DNA of 64,000 nucleotides. Source: Flavobacterium aquidurense (GTDB taxonomy: Bacteria; Bacteroidota; Bacteroidia; Flavobacteriales; Flavobacteriaceae). The notes beneath the pieces were generated by a model, which was not told where the DNA came from, did no database searches, and saw only the letters and a program-made list of their open reading frames with translations. Shown here one piece after another: positions 8,692 through 15,307 of the stretch. The stretch lies in NCBI GenBank assembly GCA_900107365.1, contig FNPS01000004.1, forward strand, positions 310,001-374,000, in the 5' to 3' direction. Numbering within the stretch: the stretch's first letter is position 1; the number at the start of each line of letters is the position of its first letter. The position numbers were made by a program, and so were the translations under genes.

Positions 8692-8886
8692 ATGTTAATT
8701 ATACCAATTAAAGACGGAGAAAATATCGATAGAGCATTAAAGCGCTATAAAAGAAAATTTGATAAAACAGGAACTGTTCGTCAACTAAGAGCACGTACTG
8801 CTTTTATTAAGCCTTCTGTTATCAAAAGAGCTCAAATTCAAAAAGCGGCTTACATTCAAAACATGAGAGATGGTTTAGAAAGTTAG
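8692..8886 (+). CDS. rpsU: 30S ribosomal protein bS21
   Basis: 64 residues beginning MLIIPIKDGENIDRALKRYK, with the basic family core (KRYKRKFDKTGTVRQLRARTAF). It binds the platform of the small subunit close to the 3' end of 16S rRNA. The start at 8692 is fixed by the AGGAGGTG element 8 bases upstream. A longer in-frame reading from 8566 runs through repeat-derived sequence and is rejected. In Flavobacteriia bS21, with bS6 and bS18, sequesters the anti-SD, so ribosomes lacking bS21 would favour this mRNA. It is followed by its own terminator, so it is probably monocistronic. Confidence 0.95.
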   Translation: MLIIPIKDGENIDRALKRYKRKFDKTGTVRQLRARTAFIKPSVIKRAQIQKAAYIQNMRDGLES

Positions 8887-8910
8887 TATTAAGCTTTTCA
8901 AAAATAATTA

Positions 8911-8948
8911 CCGTTAGTTGTCAATATTTTGATACTAACGGTTTTTTT
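8911..8948 (+). terminator. intrinsic terminator of rpsU
   Basis: The inverted repeat CCGTTAGT/ACTAACGG (8911-8918, 8934-8941), extended by TCAA/TTGA, is followed directly by a run of seven Ts. It lies 24 bases after the stop. Confidence 0.85.
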
Positions 8949-9019
8949 ATGCTTAATTTTGAGATAATATATATAGGTAGAATTTATTGTTGTTTTTGAA
9001 TGAAGTAAAAATATTTGTA

Positions 9020-9913
9020 ATGAAATCGAATAAAGACGCGTTTCGTGATTATCTACAGTTGGAGAAAAAATACTCAGAGCACACGGTTAATGCTTATTTG
9101 AATGATATTGGTTTTTTTCAAGTTTTCAATAAGGAAAATTTTGAACAGGAAGATATTGAAAAAGTAAATTACAGTCAAATTAGAAGTTGGGTTGTTTCTC
9201 TTGTTGATCAGGATATTTCAAATGTTTCTGTGAATAGAAAAATGGCTTCATTAAAAGCTTTTTATAAATTTCTTTTAAAAACAAAACAAATTGAGGTAAG
9301 TCCTATGTTGAAGCATAAGGCTTTGAAGACTCCGAAAGTTATTCAGATTCCATTTTCTGAAAAAGAACTTTCTGATTTAATGGGGCAGGTGAGTAGTTCT
9401 GTTGGTTTTGAAGAAATTCGTGATAGACTTATTGTTGATATGTTTTATACGACCGGAATGAGACGTGCTGAATTAATACATCTGATGATGTATAATGTTG
9501 ATTTGGCTTCAAATGTGGTAAAGGTTTTGGGTAAGCGTAATAAAGAGCGTATTATTCCGGTTTTGCCGATTATTGCAGATCAGATTAAGTTATATCTTGA
9601 TGAACGAAATTTGGTTGAAAATATTGTAGATACGGATTATTTTTTTATTTCAAAAAAAGGATTAAAATTAAGTGAATCTTTTGTGTATCGATTAATAAAT
9701 TCTTACTTTAGTAGGGTCTCTGAAAAGGTAAAAAAAAGTCCGCATGTGCTTCGGCATACTTTTGCAACTCATTTACTTAATAACGGGGCAGATTTAAATT
9801 CAGTTAAGGAGTTATTAGGACATTCTAGTTTGGCATCTACACAAGTTTATACTCATAATAGTTTAGCGGAGCTTAAAAAAGTATATGGGGATGCTCATCC
9901 TAGAAATAAATAA
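9020..9913 (+). CDS. xerC: XerC-like tyrosine recombinase
   Basis: 297 residues from ATG 9020; an upstream in-frame TTG at 8987 is less likely. The N-terminal SAM-like DNA-binding domain (YSEHTVNAYLNDI) is followed by a catalytic domain with the full tyrosine-recombinase set: R148 in TTGMRRAELI, K172, H242 and R245 in PHVLRHTFATHLLNNG, H268 in LGHSS, and Y277 in TQVYTH. The length and motifs fit chromosome-dimer resolution XerC/D rather than a phage integrase. It lies between two ribosome-related genes with no attachment repeats or tRNA junction, which argues against a mobile element. Whether it is the XerC or XerD ortholog is uncertain. Confidence 0.88.
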   Translation: MKSNKDAFRDYLQLEKKYSEHTVNAYLNDIGFFQVFNKENFEQEDIEKVNYSQIRSWVVSLVDQDISNVSVNRKMASLKAFYKFLLKTKQIEVSPMLKHKALKTPKVIQIPFSEKELSDLMGQVSSSVGFEEIRDRLIVDMFYTTGMRRAELIHLMMYNVDLASNVVKVLGKRNKERIIPVLPIIADQIKLYLDERNLVENIVDTDYFFISKKGLKLSESFVYRLINSYFSRVSEKVKKSPHVLRHTFATHLLNNGADLNSVKELLGHSSLASTQVYTHNSLAELKKVYGDAHPRNK

Positions 9914-9947
9914 TACTTCTGAAATGTTTAACCATAAAATTAATATT

Positions 9948-10250
9948 ATGAAGGTAGATGTTCATGCAGTTAACTTTACTGTTGACCGAAAGTTGGTGGA
10001 TTTTATTCAAGAAAGAATGGATAAGTTGGAAAAGTATTACGATCGAGTTGTCTCGGCTGATGTTTTTTTAAAAGTTGAGAGAACAAGTGATAAAGAGAAT
10101 AAAGCTGTTGAGATAAAGATTAATGTTCCTGGAGATGAATTTTTGGTTAAAAAGCAGTGTAAGACATTTGAAGAGGCAGTTGAGCTTTCGGCAGAATCTT
10201 TAGAGCGTTTACTGGTAAAAAGGAAAGAAAAAATAAGAGCACATATATAA
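9948..10250 (+). CDS. hpf: ribosome hibernation-promoting factor, short form (HPF/RaiA/YfiA)
   Basis: 100 residues from ATG 9948 (MKVDVHAVNFTVDRKL); in-frame starts at 9885 and 9924 would add non-conserved residues. The beta-alpha-beta-beta-beta-alpha domain is recognisable by LVDFIQERMDKLEKYYDRVVSADVFLK split across two elements, and by TFEEAVELSAESL near the end. It binds the decoding centre of the 30S subunit in stationary phase. The C-terminal dimerisation tail of long HPFs is absent. It is 34 bases downstream of the recombinase gene and likely in the same transcript. Confidence 0.9.
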   Translation: MKVDVHAVNFTVDRKLVDFIQERMDKLEKYYDRVVSADVFLKVERTSDKENKAVEIKINVPGDEFLVKKQCKTFEEAVELSAESLERLLVKRKEKIRAHI

Positions 10251-10275
10251 TTGGAAAATTTTTTCGAAAAATGTT

Positions 10276-10304
10276 TTGATACAAAGATAAAATAGCTACA
10301 TTTG
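10276..10304 (+). promoter_or_regulatory. promoter of the tRNA-tuf transcription unit
   Basis: A -33 TTG (10276-10278, in TTTTGATAC) and a -7 TACATTTG (10297-10304) are separated by 18 bases. This closely matches the Bacteroidota TTTG-N19-TAnnTTTG pattern. Confidence 0.72.
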
Positions 10305-10305
10305 C

Positions 10306-10332
10306 AGTCCGTTAGAAATAGCGGACTTTTTT
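10306..10332 (+). other. promoter-proximal hairpin with T run (possible attenuator)
   Basis: AGTCCG (10306-10311) and CGGACT (10322-10327) pair around a 10-base loop and are followed by six Ts. It starts at the expected transcription start of the tRNA-tuf unit, so it would form at the very 5' end of the RNA. Alternatively it may terminate readthrough from hpf. Confidence 0.55.
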
Positions 10333-10341
10333 ATTGATATT

Positions 10342-10415
10342 GCCAGCGTAGCTCAGTTGGCTAGAGCAGCTGATTTGTAATCAGCAGGTCGTGGGTTCGA
10401 GTCCCTCCGCCGGCT
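10342..10415 (+). tRNA. tRNA-Thr (anticodon TGT)
   Basis: A 74-base cloverleaf. The D arm is GCTCAGTTGGCTAGAGC, the anticodon stem GCTGA/TCAGC holds the loop TTTGTAA (anticodon TGT), and the T loop is TTCGAGT. The acceptor pairs GCCAGCG with CGCCGGC except A4-C69, and the T stem has one T-T pair. First of three tRNAs ahead of tuf; CCA is not encoded. Confidence 0.93.
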
Positions 10416-10469
10416 CTAGTTATTTCAAATGCGATTTGAAATTGTTCATGTAATTATTGATAAAAAAAA

Positions 10470-10550
10470 GGGGAGATACTCAAGCGGCCAACGAGGGCAG
10501 ACTGTAAATCTGCTGTGTGAACTTCGCAGGTTCGAATCCTGCTCTCCCCA
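10470..10550 (+). tRNA. tRNA-Tyr (anticodon GTA)
   Basis: 81 bases with a long variable arm, as expected for bacterial tRNA-Tyr. The acceptor GGGGAGA/TCTCCCC is fully paired. The anticodon stem GCAGA/TCTGC holds the loop CTGTAAA (GTA). The T arm GCAGG/CCTGC is intact. Confidence 0.96.
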
Positions 10551-10577
10551 CAAAAAAAGTTTAGATTTCAAATTGTT

Positions 10578-10617
10578 GATTTTAGATTGTAAAATCTAAA
10601 TTCTTAAATCTAAAATC
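10578..10617. repeat. inverted repeat of the AATCTAAAATC type between tRNA-Tyr and tRNA-Thr
   Basis: GATTTTAGATT (10578-10588) is the exact reverse complement of AATCTAAAATC (10607-10617). A nested TTTAGATT/AATCTAAA pair sits inside. Related AAATCTAAAATC words occur near 4279 and 24107, so this belongs to a dispersed AT-rich repeat. Confidence 0.75.
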
Positions 10618-10627
10618 AGAACTCTCT

Positions 10628-10699
10628 GCCGGTGTAGCTCAGGGGTAGAGTGCTTCCTTGGTAAGGAAGAGGTCTCGGGTTCAATTCCCGACATTGGCT
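10628..10699 (+). tRNA. tRNA-Thr (anticodon GGT)
   Basis: 72 bases. The acceptor GCCGGTG/CATTGGC uses two G-T pairs. The anticodon stem CTTCC/GGAAG holds the loop TTGGTAA (GGT). The T arm TCGGG/CCCGA is perfect. It lies 55 bases before the tuf start, the same position as thrT before tufB in E. coli. Confidence 0.95.
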
Positions 10700-10754
10700 C
10701 AAGTAAGTAGGAAATTGAAAATTAATATATAACTAAGATTAAAAATTAAGTAAA

Positions 10755-11942
10755 ATGGCAAAGGAGAATTTTAATCGTTCCAAACCGCACTTAAACATAG
10801 GTACAATTGGACACGTGGATCACGGAAAAACTACATTAACTGCTGCAATTACAAAAGTATTGTCTGATGCAGGTTACTGTCAAGCAAAATCGTTTGATCA
10901 AATCGATAACGCTCCAGAGGAGAAAGAAAGAGGTATTACTATTAATACATCACACGTAGAGTATGAAACAGCTAACCGTCACTACGCTCACGTTGACTGT
11001 CCAGGTCACGCGGATTACGTAAAGAACATGGTTACTGGTGCTGCTCAAATGGACGGAGCTATCTTAGTAGTTGCTGCTACAGATGGTCCAATGCCACAAA
11101 CTCGTGAGCACATCCTTTTAGGTCGCCAGGTTGGTATTCCTAGAATGGTAGTTTTCATGAACAAAGTTGACATGGTTGATGACGCTGAGTTATTAGAGCT
11201 TGTTGAAATGGAAATTAGAGATTTATTATCTTTCTACGAATATGATGGAGATAATGGTCCAGTAGTTCAAGGTTCTGCTTTAGGAGGATTGAATAATGAT
11301 CCTGCTTGGGTTCCTAAAATCATTGAATTAATGGAAGCTGTTGATAATTGGATCGAAGAGCCAATTCGTGATACTGCTAAACCATTCTTGATGCCGGTTG
11401 AAGATGTATTTACAATTACTGGTCGTGGAACTGTTGCTACAGGTCGTATCGAAACAGGTATTGCTAATACAGGAGATCCAGTTGAAATCATTGGTATGGG
11501 AGCTGATAAATTAACTTCTACTATTACAGGAGTTGAGATGTTCCGTAAAATCCTTGATAGAGGTGAGGCTGGAGATAACGTAGGTTTATTGTTAAGAGGT
11601 GTTGATAAAGAATCTATCAAAAGAGGAATGGTTATCATTAAGCCAGGATCAGTAAAACCACACGCTACTTTCAAAGCTGAGGTTTATATCTTGAAAAAAG
11701 AAGAAGGTGGACGTCATACTCCATTCCATAATAACTACCGTCCACAGTTCTACGTACGTACAACTGACGTAACAGGAGTTATTACTTTACCAGAAGGAGT
11801 AGAGATGGTAATGCCAGGAGATAACTTAACTATCAATGTATCTTTATTGAGCCCAATCGCAATGAGCGTAGGTTTACGTTTTGCTATCCGTGAAGGTGGT
11901 AGAACTGTAGGTGCAGGTCAGGTTACTGAAATAGTAGGATAA
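10755..11942 (+). CDS. tuf: translation elongation factor EF-Tu
   Basis: 395 residues, the normal length. It delivers aminoacyl-tRNA to the ribosome as a GTPase. The G motifs are complete: [10 protein letters not shown] (G1), [12 protein letters not shown] (G2 region), DCPGHADY (G3) and NKVDMVD (G4). Domains 2 and 3 follow, including the kirromycin/aa-tRNA interface segment and a C-terminal [17 protein letters not shown]. Codon choice (many AAC, GGT and CGT) is that of a highly expressed gene, clearly different from neighbouring accessory genes. The gene follows the Thr-Tyr-Thr tRNA cluster as in the classical tufB arrangement and ends in a terminator before tRNA-Trp. Confidence 0.98.
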   Translation: MAKENFNRSKPHLNIGTIGHVDHGKTTLTAAITKVLSDAGYCQAKSFDQIDNAPEEKERGITINTSHVEYETANRHYAHVDCPGHADYVKNMVTGAAQMDGAILVVAATDGPMPQTREHILLGRQVGIPRMVVFMNKVDMVDDAELLELVEMEIRDLLSFYEYDGDNGPVVQGSALGGLNNDPAWVPKIIELMEAVDNWIEEPIRDTAKPFLMPVEDVFTITGRGTVATGRIETGIANTGDPVEIIGMGADKLTSTITGVEMFRKILDRGEAGDNVGLLLRGVDKESIKRGMVIIKPGSVKPHATFKAEVYILKKEEGGRHTPFHNNYRPQFYVRTTDVTGVITLPEGVEMVMPGDNLTINVSLLSPIAMSVGLRFAIREGGRTVGAGQVTEIVG

Positions 11943-11958
11943 TCCTATAAATATTATA

Positions 11959-11998
11959 AAAAGCCAGCTGATTTTCTTCATTGAAATCACTGGCTTTT
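11959..11998 (+). terminator. intrinsic terminator after tuf
   Basis: AAAAGCCAG and CTGGCTTTT arms, extended by TGATTT/AAATCA with one unpaired base, form a long hairpin ending in Ts. It sits directly before tRNA-Trp. Confidence 0.8.
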
Positions 11999-12002
11999 AA
12001 TT

Positions 12003-12073
12003 ACGGGCGTAGTTCAAGGGTAGAATAGCGGTCTCCAAAACCGTTGATGGGGGTTCGAATCCCTCCGCCCGTG
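12003..12073 (+). tRNA. tRNA-Trp (anticodon CCA)
   Basis: 71 bases. The acceptor ACGGGCG/CGCCCGT is fully paired, the anticodon loop CTCCAAA gives CCA, and the T loop is TTCGAAT. It lies 18 bases before secE, a conserved tRNA-Trp-secE-nusG order. Confidence 0.95.
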
Positions 12074-12091
12074 CAATATAAAATATATAAA

Positions 12092-12289
12092 ATGACAAAA
12101 GTTACTAATTATTTATCAGAGGCTTTCGAGGAGTTAAAGTCAAATGTTACTTGGCCTGCTTGGGCTGAGGTTCAAAAATTGACAATTGTTGTGGCTGTAT
12201 TTTCGATTCTATTTGCTTTGGCAACATGGGGAGTAGACGAATTTTTTGCAAAAGCTTTGGCTGGATTTTTTAACTGGTTAAAAGGATAA
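12092..12289 (+). CDS. secE: preprotein translocase subunit SecE
   Basis: 65 residues, the single-helix short form of SecE. The conserved amphipathic motif before the membrane helix is visible (EELKSNVTWPAWAEVQKLT), followed by one transmembrane segment (IVVAVFSILFALATWGV). It clamps SecY in the inner-membrane translocon. The ATG at 12092 is used; an in-frame upstream ATG at 12044 lies inside tRNA-Trp and is rejected. The order secE-nusG-rplK is nearly universal, with nusG starting 10 bases downstream. Confidence 0.95.
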   Translation: MTKVTNYLSEAFEELKSNVTWPAWAEVQKLTIVVAVFSILFALATWGVDEFFAKALAGFFNWLKG

Positions 12290-12299
12290 TTTTTTTGTG

Positions 12300-12851
12300 A
12301 TGGCAGATAATAATGTGAAAAAATGGTATGTGGTTAGAGCTGTAAGCGGACAAGAAAATAAAGTCAAAGCTTACATCGAAACTGAAATTGCCAGACTAGG
12401 TATGGGTGATTATGTTTCCCAAGTTTTAGTGCCTACAGAAAAAGTAGTTACTGTAAAAGAAGGAAAGAAAATGTCTAAGGATAAAGTTTACTTTCCTGGG
12501 TATGTTATGATCGAAGCCAATTTAGTTGGTGAGATACCTCATATTATTAAGTCTATTACAAGTGTAATTGGATTTTTAGGAGAGATTAAAGGCGGGGAAC
12601 CTGTTCCTTTAAGACTTTCTGAAGTAAATAGAATGTTAGGTAAAGTAGATGAGTTAGCTGTAAATACAGATACTCGCGCTATTCCTTTCAACTTAGGAGA
12701 AACTGTTAAGGTGATCGATGGTCCTTTTAATGGCTTCAATGGTACGGTTGAAAAAATAAATGAAGAAAAGCGTAAACTTGAAGTAATGGTTAAGATTTTC
12801 GGAAGAAAAACTCCATTAGAATTAAGTTTTATGCAAGTTGAGAAAGTATAA
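12300..12851 (+). CDS. nusG: transcription termination/antitermination factor NusG
   Basis: 183 residues from ATG 12300 (an adjoining GTG at 12297 is the less likely start). The NGN domain starts KKWYVVRAVSGQENKVKAYIE and includes YFPGYVMIEA. The C-terminal KOW motif is GETVKVIDGPFNGFNGTVEKI. It binds RNA polymerase and couples it to Rho or to the ribosome. No extra inserted domain is seen, so it is the housekeeping paralog rather than an UpxY-like specialised form. It is part of the secE-nusG pair, 10 bases after secE. Confidence 0.96.
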   Translation: MADNNVKKWYVVRAVSGQENKVKAYIETEIARLGMGDYVSQVLVPTEKVVTVKEGKKMSKDKVYFPGYVMIEANLVGEIPHIIKSITSVIGFLGEIKGGEPVPLRLSEVNRMLGKVDELAVNTDTRAIPFNLGETVKVIDGPFNGFNGTVEKINEEKRKLEVMVKIFGRKTPLELSFMQVEKV

Positions 12852-12871
12852 TTTTTGTTACATCTATAATA

Positions 12872-12903
12872 ACCACTACAATTGCTTCCAATAATTGTGG
12901 TGT
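12872..12903 (+). other. hairpin in the nusG-rplK gap (possible leader structure)
   Basis: CCAC-T-ACAATT and AATTGT-GGTG pair with a one-base bulge around a 9-base loop. It could be a weak terminator of secE-nusG or a leader element of the rplKAJL mRNA. No extended T run follows. Confidence 0.5.
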
Positions 12904-12918
12904 TAAATTTTTTAAAAA

Positions 12919-13356
12919 ATGGCTAAAGAAATTAGTAAGGTAGTTAAACTACAAGTTAAGGGAGGTGCTGCGAATCCGTCGCCACCGGTTGGACCTGCTT
13001 TAGGAGCTGCTGGGGTTAATATCATGGAGTTCTGTAAGCAGTTCAATGCTAGAACACAAGATAAACCTGGCAAAATATGCCCAGTACAAATTACTGTGTA
13101 TAAAGACAAATCATTTGATTTTGTTGTTAAGACTCCTCCAGCTGCTGTCCAATTATTGGAAGCTGCAAAGCTAAAGTCTGGATCAGGTGAACCAAATCGT
13201 AAAAAAGTAGCTAGTGTTACTTGGGACGTTATCAAAGCAATTGCTGAAGATAAAATGGTAGATTTAAATGCATTCACAATCGAATCTGCAATGAGCATGA
13301 TCGCTGGAACTGCTAGATCTATGGGTATAACTGTATCAGGAGATGCTCCTTTTTAA
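12919..13356 (+). CDS. rplK: 50S ribosomal protein uL11
   Basis: 145 residues. The N-terminal domain has the proline-rich loop that contacts EF-G and stringent factors ([21 protein letters not shown]). The C-terminal rRNA-binding domain carries [13 protein letters not shown] and the terminal [10 protein letters not shown]. It forms the GTPase-associated centre with 23S rRNA and bL12. First gene of the rplK-rplA-rplJ-rplL cluster; rplA starts 13 bases later, so the two are co-transcribed. Confidence 0.97.
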   Translation: MAKEISKVVKLQVKGGAANPSPPVGPALGAAGVNIMEFCKQFNARTQDKPGKICPVQITVYKDKSFDFVVKTPPAAVQLLEAAKLKSGSGEPNRKKVASVTWDVIKAIAEDKMVDLNAFTIESAMSMIAGTARSMGITVSGDAPF

Positions 13357-13369
13357 TTAAGAGAAAGAA

Positions 13370-14059
13370 ATGGCAAAATTAACAAAAAAGCAAAAAGAGG
13401 CTGCTTCAAAAATTGAAAAGAACAAACTATACTCTTTGAAAGATGCTGCTGCATTGATTAAAGTTATAGCTTCTGCAAAATTTGATGAGTCTGTTGATAT
13501 CGCAGTTCGTTTGGGTGTAGATCCAAGAAAAGCGAATCAAATGGTTAGAGGTGTGGTTACATTACCTCACGGAACAGGTAAAGACGTTAAAGTATTAGCA
13601 TTGGTTACTCCAGATAAAGAAGCGGAAGCTAAAGAAGCTGGAGCTGATTATGTAGGTCTTGACGATTATTTACAAAAAATTAAAGATGGTTGGACAGATG
13701 TTGATGTTATCATCACTATGCCAGCTGTTATGGGTAAATTAGGTCCATTAGGTCGTATTTTAGGACCTAGAGGTTTAATGCCAAACCCTAAAACAGGTAC
13801 TGTAACTATGGATGTTGCAAAAGCTGTTGCAGAGGTTAAAGCTGGTAAAATTGACTTTAAAGTTGATAAAACTGGTATCGTACATGCAGGAATTGGTAAA
13901 GTTTCTTTTGGAGCTGAGCAAATTTATGACAATGCACACGAAATTATTCAAACATTAATCAAACTTAAACCAACTGCTGCTAAAGGTACCTATATTAAAG
14001 GTATTCACCTTACAAGCACTATGAGTCCTGCAATTGCATTGGACCCTAAAGCAGTATAA
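13370..14059 (+). CDS. rplA: 50S ribosomal protein uL1
   Basis: 229 residues, the standard bacterial length. The conserved L1 signature is present in [20 protein letters not shown] followed by [12 protein letters not shown]. It forms the mobile L1 stalk on 23S rRNA that escorts tRNA from the E site. In many bacteria uL1 represses its own rplKA mRNA by binding a mimic of its rRNA site; no such mimic could be proved here. It ends 22 bases before rplJ. Confidence 0.97.
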   Translation: MAKLTKKQKEAASKIEKNKLYSLKDAAALIKVIASAKFDESVDIAVRLGVDPRKANQMVRGVVTLPHGTGKDVKVLALVTPDKEAEAKEAGADYVGLDDYLQKIKDGWTDVDVIITMPAVMGKLGPLGRILGPRGLMPNPKTGTVTMDVAKAVAEVKAGKIDFKVDKTGIVHAGIGKVSFGAEQIYDNAHEIIQTLIKLKPTAAKGTYIKGIHLTSTMSPAIALDPKAV

Positions 14060-14081
14060 TTGGTAGTTAATAATTTTTAGT

Positions 14082-14582
14082 ATGACTAGAGAAGAAAAAT
14101 CAATCGCGATTGAAGATTTAACTGCACAGTTAGCTGGTACAAATATTATTTATGTATCTGATATTTCTGGATTAAATGCAGAAACAACTTCAAACTTGAG
14201 AAGAGCTTGCTTTAAAGCAGGTATAAAATTAGAGGTTGTAAAAAACACTTTGCTTGCAAAAGCAATGGAAGCTTCTGCTAATGACTATGGTGATTTACCT
14301 TCAGTATTGACTGGTAATAGTGCTATATTTATTTCAGATGTTGCAAATGCACCTGGAAAAATAATCAAAGATTTCAGAAAAAAATCGGCTAAACCTGTAT
14401 TAAAAGGAGCTTATATTAATTCTGAAATTTATATTGGAGATGATCAATTAGATGCATTAGCAACTATTAAATCTAAAGAAGAACTTCTTGGAGAACTTAT
14501 TGGATTATTGCAATCACCAGCACAAAGAGTTATCTCTGCTTTACAAAACCAATTCGCAAAGAGCGAAGAGGAAGAAGCATAA
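14082..14582 (+). CDS. rplJ: 50S ribosomal protein uL10
   Basis: 166 residues. The N-terminal rRNA-binding domain is recognised by IIYVSDISGLNAETTSNLRR and the LEVVKNTLLAKAM segment. The long C-terminal helix that carries bL12 dimers ends in an acidic tail (KSEEEEA). It builds the stalk base with uL11. The gap to rplA is too short to hold a canonical L10 leader, so any autoregulatory structure must lie further upstream or work differently. Confidence 0.96.
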   Translation: MTREEKSIAIEDLTAQLAGTNIIYVSDISGLNAETTSNLRRACFKAGIKLEVVKNTLLAKAMEASANDYGDLPSVLTGNSAIFISDVANAPGKIIKDFRKKSAKPVLKGAYINSEIYIGDDQLDALATIKSKEELLGELIGLLQSPAQRVISALQNQFAKSEEEEA

Positions 14583-14673
14583 TAACAAACGCAGGGAACA
14601 TTATTTCCTTGCTGCTTAATTAGCGCACAATAAATAAATTATATTTTACAAATCATTTTAAACGATAGAAAAA

Positions 14674-15045
14674 ATGGCAGATTTGAAACAATTCGCAGAA
14701 CAATTAGTTAACTTAACAGTTAAAGAAGTTAACGAATTAGCAACAATATTAAAAGACGAGTATGGTATCGAGCCTGCTGCTGCAGCTGTAGTAGTTGCTG
14801 CTGGTGGTGGAGAAGGTGCTGCTGAAGAAGCACAAACTGAATTTACAGTTGTATTAAAAGAAGCTGGTGCTTCTAAATTAGCAGTTGTAAAATTAGTTAA
14901 AGAACTTACAGGTTTAGGTTTGAAAGAAGCTAAAGATGTAGTTGACGGTGCTCCAAGTAACGTTAAAGAAGGTGTTTCTAAAGAAGAGGCTGAAGGTCTT
15001 AAAAAATCATTAGAAGAAGCTGGAGCTGTAGTTGAGCTTAAATAA
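14674..15045 (+). CDS. rplL: 50S ribosomal protein bL12 (L7/L12)
   Basis: 123 residues. The N-terminal dimerisation helices ([20 protein letters not shown]) are followed by an Ala/Gly-rich hinge ([20 protein letters not shown]) and the factor-binding C-terminal domain, with [20 protein letters not shown] and the final VEELK-like GAVVELK. It recruits EF-Tu and EF-G to the ribosome. A 91-base gap with a small hairpin (CAGGGAA/TTTCCTTG, 14591-14613) separates it from rplJ, which may help raise bL12 yield above uL10. Confidence 0.97.
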   Translation: MADLKQFAEQLVNLTVKEVNELATILKDEYGIEPAAAAVVVAAGGGEGAAEEAQTEFTVVLKEAGASKLAVVKLVKELTGLGLKEAKDVVDGAPSNVKEGVSKEEAEGLKKSLEEAGAVVELK

Positions 15046-15067
15046 TTCAACTCAGTTTTAAGAACTA

Positions 15068-15108
15068 GGTTTAGGTCTTGAGGTAACTCAATGGCCTAAA
15101 CCATTTTT
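15068..15108 (+). terminator. rplL-rpoB attenuator-like hairpin
   Basis: GGTTTAGG (15068-15075) pairs with CCTAAACC (15095-15102), and the nested TTGAG/CTCAA (15078-15082, 15087-15091) closes a short GTAA-type loop. A run of five Ts follows. The remaining ~200 bases up to rpoB are AT-rich with no gene. Its position matches the partial terminator known between rplL and rpoB in other bacteria. Confidence 0.68.
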
Positions 15109-15307
15109 CGTATAATAAAATATATCCAATTTTATTATTCAAATAGTTTAAAATACGAAAAAGTTTTTGATCAATACGAAGAAAAAAATTAAGCTCACTT
15201 TACTAGTTTATTTTTAAAGATGTATTGATTATAATAAGAAAGTATAGATTAAACAGTGTGTGTTTACACAAAAAATTACTTTTTTTTAATCAAAATTTTG
15301 TCCATTG

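Noticed and set aside
9020..9913. Tyrosine recombinase as the integrase of a mobile element
   Set aside because: It is embedded in a conserved rpsU-hpf-tuf context, has XerC/D-like length and motifs, and no attachment repeats flank it.
12044..12091. An upstream start for secE at 12044
   Set aside because: It lies within tRNA-Trp and lacks conservation; the ATG at 12092 gives the usual SecE N-terminus.
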